Source of the DNA: Rugamonas brunnea
GTDB taxonomy: Bacteria > Pseudomonadota > Gammaproteobacteria > Burkholderiales > Burkholderiaceae_D
NCBI RefSeq assembly: GCF_014042345.1
Contig: NZ_JACEZT010000015.1
Coordinates: 78,539 to 142,538, forward strand
Direction of reading: 5' to 3'
DNA: 64,000 bases
Made by a program: the position numbers and the translations under genes. This document shows positions 60,173 to 64,000 of this stretch, piece by piece. The notes beneath the pieces are model-generated. The model saw only the letters and a program-made list of their open reading frames with translations. It made no database searches and was not told where the DNA came from. Position 1 is the stretch's first letter; each line of letters opens with the position of its first letter.

Positions 60173-61693
60173 ATGGCCGCGCGCCCGTCCCGCCTGGCGG
60201 CGCTGCGGCGAAGGCCCGGCGCGGGCGCCCCGCTGGGCAGCCTGCGCGGCCAGTTGCTGCGCTGGTTGCTGGTGCCGCTGATCGTGCTGGTGGCGCTCAA
60301 CGCCATTTCCGTCTACCGCAACGCGACCGACGCGGCCGACATGGCCTACGACCGTTCGCTGCTGGCCTCCACGCGCGCGCTGGCCGAACGGGTGTCGGTG
60401 GTCAACGGCAAAGTGGTGGCCGACGTGCCCTACGTGGCGCTCGACAGCTTCGAAACCGACACGCTGGGCCGCATCTACTACAAGGTGACCGGCATCCACG
60501 GCGAGACCGTGTCCGGCTACGACGACCTGCCGCCGGTGCCGGCCAATGTGCCGCGCTCGCAAGCCTATCCGGCGCTGGTGCGCTTCTACCACGCCAACTA
60601 CAACGGCCAGCCGGTGCGCATCGCCGCGCTGCTGCAGCCGGTGTATGACGACTCCATGCGCGGCATCGCCCTGATCCAGGTGGGCGAGACGCTGGACGCG
60701 CGGCGCGGCCTGTCGAACCAGATCCTGTTCGACACCTTGCTGTGGCAGGCGGCGCTGCTGCTGGCGCTGGCGCTGCTGGTGTGGTTCGCCGTGCGGCTGG
60801 TGCTGCAGCCCCTGATGCGGCTGAAGCTGGAAGTGGAAACGCGCAGCCTGAACGACCTGTCGGACGTGGACCCGGCGTTGGTGCACAAGGAAGTGCGGCC
60901 GCTGGTGGCGGCCATGAACACCTCGATGGCGCGGCTGCAAAGCCTGATCGCCAGCCAGCGCCGCTTCATCGCCGACGCCTCGCACCAGCTGCGCACGCCG
61001 CTGACGGTGCTCAAGACCCAGGCCGAACTGGCGCTGCGCGAATGCGACCGCACGCAGGCCGATCCCGAGCAGATGAAGACGGCCCTGCAGGACATCGTGC
61101 GCAGCATCGCCGCCACCACCGATTCCACCGTCAACCTGGCCAACCGGCTGCTGACCCTGGCGCGCATCGAGCACGGCGGCCAGGGTGGCGACCACGCGGC
61201 GCTGGCGCCGGTGGCGCTGCGCGACGTGGCGCGGCAGGTCGGACTGGAACTGGCGATCGCCGCCGTGACCAAGCAGATCGACTTATCGCTGGAAGGCGAT
61301 GCGCCGGCCGTGGTGCAAGGCCAGCCCCTGCTGCTGCACGAAATGGTGGCCAACTTGGTGGACAACGCGCTGCGCTACTCGCCGCCGGGCGGCACGGTGG
61401 CGCTGCGGGTGACGGAAACGGCGGACGGCGCCACGCTGGAAGTGGAAGACAGCGGCCCCGGCATCGCCGCCGCCGAGCGGGAAAAGGTGTTCGCGCCGTT
61501 CTACCGGGCCTCGGCCACGATGGAGCGCAATCCGGGCGGCGCCGGCCTGGGCCTGGCCATCGTGCGCGACATCGCCGCCCTGCACGGCGCCACCGTCACG
61601 CTGGCCGACGCGGCAGGGCCGCAGGGCTTGCTGGTGCGGGTGGCATTCGCAACCGCGTCAGCCAGCCACCTCAGCCCCGCTCATCGAGCTTGA
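60173..61693 (+). CDS. Sensor histidine kinase, TctE-like
   Basis: A 506-residue membrane kinase. It has a basic N terminus, a membrane helix at about residues 29-47, a periplasmic sensor of about 135 residues resembling the 2CSK_N domain of TctE, a second membrane helix near 189-211, the dimerisation box ASHQLRTPL with phospho-acceptor His271, and an ATPase domain with N-box (MVANLVDNALRYS), DSGPGIA and GGAGLGLAIV. It is co-translated with the response regulator. Its 3' end overlaps the convergent chemoreceptor gene by 23 bp. The likely signal is a carboxylate related to the porin/Bug substrate. Confidence 0.9.
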   Translation: MAARPSRLAALRRRPGAGAPLGSLRGQLLRWLLVPLIVLVALNAISVYRNATDAADMAYDRSLLASTRALAERVSVVNGKVVADVPYVALDSFETDTLGRIYYKVTGIHGETVSGYDDLPPVPANVPRSQAYPALVRFYHANYNGQPVRIAALLQPVYDDSMRGIALIQVGETLDARRGLSNQILFDTLLWQAALLLALALLVWFAVRLVLQPLMRLKLEVETRSLNDLSDVDPALVHKEVRPLVAAMNTSMARLQSLIASQRRFIADASHQLRTPLTVLKTQAELALRECDRTQADPEQMKTALQDIVRSIAATTDSTVNLANRLLTLARIEHGGQGGDHAALAPVALRDVARQVGLELAIAAVTKQIDLSLEGDAPAVVQGQPLLLHEMVANLVDNALRYSPPGGTVALRVTETADGATLEVEDSGPGIAAAEREKVFAPFYRASATMERNPGGAGLGLAIVRDIAALHGATVTLADAAGPQGLLVRVAFATASASHLSPAHRA

Positions 61694-63551
61694 ACACACT
61701 GACCACGGCCGCCAGGTTGGCCGCCTGTTCCTGCAGCGAGGCGGCGGCCGCCGCCGCTTCCTCCACCAGTGCCGCGTTCTGCTGGGTGGTGCTGTCGATT
61801 TCCGTCACGGCCAGGTTGACCTGGGCGATGCCGTCGCTCTGCTCGTGGCTGGCCGCCACGATCTCGCCCATGATGCTGGTCACCTGCTCGACCGAGGCGA
61901 CGATCTTGGCCATCGTGGCGCCCGCCTCGTCCACCAGCGAGCCGCCGGCATCGACCTTGACCACGGAGTCGCCGATCAGCTCCTTGATCTCCTTGGCCGC
62001 CGCCGCGCTGCGCTGGGCCAGGTTGCGCACTTCCGACGCCACCACGGCGAAGCCGCGCCCCTGCTCGCCGGCGCGGGCCGCTTCCACCGCCGCGTTCAGA
62101 GCCAGGATGTTGGTCTGGAAGGCGATGCCGTCGATCACACCGATGATGTCGACGATCTTGCGCGAACTGTCCTTGATCGAGGCCATCGTCTCGACCACGC
62201 GCCCCACCACCGCGCCGCCCTGGGTGGCATAGCCGGAAGCCGACTGCACCAGTTCATTGGCGTGGCGCGCGCTGTCGGCGTTCTGGGTCACGGTGGCCGT
62301 CAGCTGCTCCATCGCGGAGGCGGTCTGCTCCAGGCTGGAGGCCTGCCCTTCCGTGCGGGCCGACAGGTCCAGGTTGCCGCTGGCGATCTCGCGCGACGCG
62401 TGGGCGATGGTCTCCGTGCTGTCGCGCACTTCGCGTATGGTGCGGTTGAGCGAGGACACGAAGCGGTTGAAGGCGTTGGCCAGCAGGCCGATCTCGTCGC
62501 CCGACTCCACCGTCATGCGGCGCGACAGGTCGCCATTGCCGTCGGCGATCTGGCCCAGCATCTGCGCGGCGCGCGCCACCGGTGCGGCCATGGCGCGGCT
62601 CACCAGATAGATGATGAACAGGCCGATGCCGCCGCCCACCAGGCCGCCCACCAGCGCCGCCAGCAGCACGGAGCGGGTCACCTGGCCCAGCACCTCCTGC
62701 TCGGGCACTTCCGCGATCACGTACATATTCAGTTCCGGCACGAACGATGCGGCCACGATGCGCTTGCCGTCGGGCGCGCGGTAGCTGGCCGTGGCGAATT
62801 GCTGGCCGCCCAGCAGCTTGGCGCTCACCTCCTCGCTAAAGCCAGGCAAATCCTTCATGAAGTGCTTGCTGTCGGCCAGTTGCGGATCGCGGTGCACCAG
62901 CAGCATGCCGTTGGGTCGCACCAGGTAGACGAAACCCGACTCGCCGATCTTGTAGTTGCGGATGCTCTCGGCCAGCTTGTCGACGGACAGTCCGAGGCTG
63001 CCCACGCCGATCTTGCCGTCGCCCGCGTCGAAGCGGGTGTTGATGAACACGTTGTAGGTGGTGCTGCCCTGTTCCTTGTCCAGGTTCAGCGTGTAGGGCT
63101 TGCCGCTGGCGAGGAAGCCATAGAACCACTGGTCCGATGGCGCGCTCTTGTCGACCGTGCGGCGGAAGCCCTTCTCGTCATAGTATTTACCGGTGGCGGC
63201 CGACACCCAGGACACGGACGCCGCCTTGCTAACCTTCTTCGCGCTTTGCGCATAAGCCATCCAGGCCGCGTCGCCGCTCTCGGGCAAGCCGGCCTTTTCC
63301 CACTCCAGCAGGAAGGTGTTGGCGCTGATGGCCAGCGCCGACGCCACTGGCTCGCCGATCTGGCGCAGGATATCGTTGCGGATCTCGCCCACCACGGCCG
63401 GCAGCTCCTGCCCCACCACGCGCGCGCGGATGGTGTTGCCCGTCATGACCACGCTGAGCGTTGCCGACAGCGCCAGGAACAACAGCAGGCAAAAGGCCAT
63501 GCTCGACATCAGCTTTTGCTGGATCGACAGGCGGCGTAAGAATTCAGACAT
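61671..63551 (-). CDS. Methyl-accepting chemotaxis protein with Cache-type sensor
   Basis: A 626-residue chemoreceptor. Membrane helix 1 is at about residues 14-36; a double-Cache-like periplasmic domain of about 250 residues contains GESGFVYLVRPNGMLLVHRD and a YxxxK-type region; membrane helix 2 is at about 290-315, followed by HAMP and the signalling domain with the tip IDGIAFQTNILALNAAVEAA. There is no CheR pentapeptide; the end is VVSVFKLDERG. Cache receptors of this type often sense amino or organic acids. GGGGAGAG lies before the start at 63551. Confidence 0.9.
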   Translation of the reverse strand: MSEFLRRLSIQQKLMSSMAFCLLLFLALSATLSVVMTGNTIRARVVGQELPAVVGEIRNDILRQIGEPVASALAISANTFLLEWEKAGLPESGDAAWMAYAQSAKKVSKAASVSWVSAATGKYYDEKGFRRTVDKSAPSDQWFYGFLASGKPYTLNLDKEQGSTTYNVFINTRFDAGDGKIGVGSLGLSVDKLAESIRNYKIGESGFVYLVRPNGMLLVHRDPQLADSKHFMKDLPGFSEEVSAKLLGGQQFATASYRAPDGKRIVAASFVPELNMYVIAEVPEQEVLGQVTRSVLLAALVGGLVGGGIGLFIIYLVSRAMAAPVARAAQMLGQIADGNGDLSRRMTVESGDEIGLLANAFNRFVSSLNRTIREVRDSTETIAHASREIASGNLDLSARTEGQASSLEQTASAMEQLTATVTQNADSARHANELVQSASGYATQGGAVVGRVVETMASIKDSSRKIVDIIGVIDGIAFQTNILALNAAVEAARAGEQGRGFAVVASEVRNLAQRSAAAAKEIKELIGDSVVKVDAGGSLVDEAGATMAKIVASVEQVTSIMGEIVAASHEQSDGIAQVNLAVTEIDSTTQQNAALVEEAAAAAASLQEQAANLAAVVSVFKLDERG

Positions 63552-64000
63552 GTGCTCTCCCCCGGAATGTGAATTGGCGCTCTGACGGCGCTCACCATGA
63601 CTGCGGTACTTCGCTGGCCGAGCGCGGACAACACGCCGGCCATGATGCATTCAGCGTAATCGACTTCCATTCTTAATTGCAACAATCTGGATTCATCGGG
63701 AACCGTCGGCGGTCCCGCCATCCGCGGCGCCCGCACCATTGCTGCCCGGGCGCCCATGACGTACGCCATCCTGGATAGCCGGAAGGCAATAGTCACTATC
63801 ACTTTAGCGTGATGAACTGCGTTGCGCCACTGCCGCATGCGCCGTCCGGTCATGCTGTGGTTTTACGGCCAATAAAAATCTATGGTCACCCTCTTTTTTG
63901 CAAGCTGATTTTTTGTATGCTGTAAGAAGGCTCGCTTAAATCTATCCGGCGTCTAATTGGAGATGTACTCCGCGCCACGATGAGAGTCGCGCCTGTCGGT
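63552..64000. other. 449-bp region without a recognised gene
   Basis: Upstream of the chemoreceptor to the window edge I see no convincing gene. On the minus strand TAAAG (63802-63806) and GCC (63785-63787) only partly resemble a flagellar sigma-28 promoter. The AT-rich stretch around 63880-63930 could hold a promoter for a gene beyond the edge. Confidence 0.4.

Noticed and set aside
63785..63806. A flagellar sigma-28 promoter ahead of the second chemoreceptor
   Set aside because: Only TAAAG and GCC match. The second half of the consensus is absent and the site lies over 200 bp from the start, so the support is too weak.
1..64000. CRISPR arrays, IS elements or prophage genes
   Set aside because: No regularly spaced repeats, transposase, integrase or phage structural genes were recognised on either strand.

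Overview
The window is about 64 kb of GC-rich chromosomal DNA, densely packed and mostly co-directional on the minus strand. Trimeric porins, orphan TctC/Bug-type binding proteins with a TctDE-like two-component system, two MexAB-OprM-type pumps and DUF1302/DUF1329 outer-membrane genes point to a betaproteobacterium, most likely Oxalobacteraceae (Massilia/Duganella/Janthinobacterium type). That placement is inference from gene families. No phage, IS element, CRISPR array or rRNA was seen.

Region 1 (1-3.8 kb): a truncated phosphotransferase-family gene divergent from a LysR regulator, a short orphan fragment resembling an efflux adaptor gene, and an AI-2E-family transporter whose start codon sits just behind an intrinsic terminator.

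Region 2 (3.9-26.7 kb) is the most interesting part: an apparent catabolic island. It holds an AraC regulator divergent from a Baeyer-Villiger-type monooxygenase and an alpha/beta hydrolase; a porin / small binding protein / chemoreceptor / TetR set; a TetR plus YCF48-like, MMPL/RND, DUF1302 and DUF1329 operon; another TetR; and a six-gene operon with two tandem copies of [TAT-exported flavin amine oxidase + diheme cytochrome c], a membrane protein and a PuuB-like FAD oxidoreductase. A motif close to TTTGGTA-n3-5-TGTACTAA recurs at six promoters or gene starts across this island and at no other promoter I checked, suggesting one regulon. My reading is uptake, sensing, oxidation and export connected with an amine- and/or ketone-containing hydrophobic compound. 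The substrate is unknown.

Region 3 (27-33.4 kb): a TetR-controlled RND efflux operon (adaptor, pump, outer-membrane factor). Region 4 (33.6-41.3 kb): an aspartate-use locus with LysR, dicarboxylate/amino-acid symporter, orphan amino-acid-binding protein, a two-domain Asp/Glu racemase-family protein, aspartate ammonia-lyase and a porin. Two matching LysR-type boxes (TATGC-N7-GCATA) lie upstream of the symporter and the lyase. tRNA-Pro(GGG) and a fumarylacetoacetate-hydrolase-family gene follow. Region 5 (42.3-48.9 kb): a second RND efflux operon with its TetR gene at the end, bounded by a 34-bp-arm perfect inverted repeat.

Region 6 (49-64 kb): an MFS-acyltransferase fusion, a small outer-membrane beta-barrel, an ABC importer (binding protein, double permease, ATPase) with an AbrB-family membrane protein, a TctC-like binding protein, a porin, a TctDE-like two-component pair and a chemoreceptor. 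Tandem TGAAAG repeats with an 11-bp period lie at both the porin and tctC-like promoters, fitting control by the adjacent response regulator.
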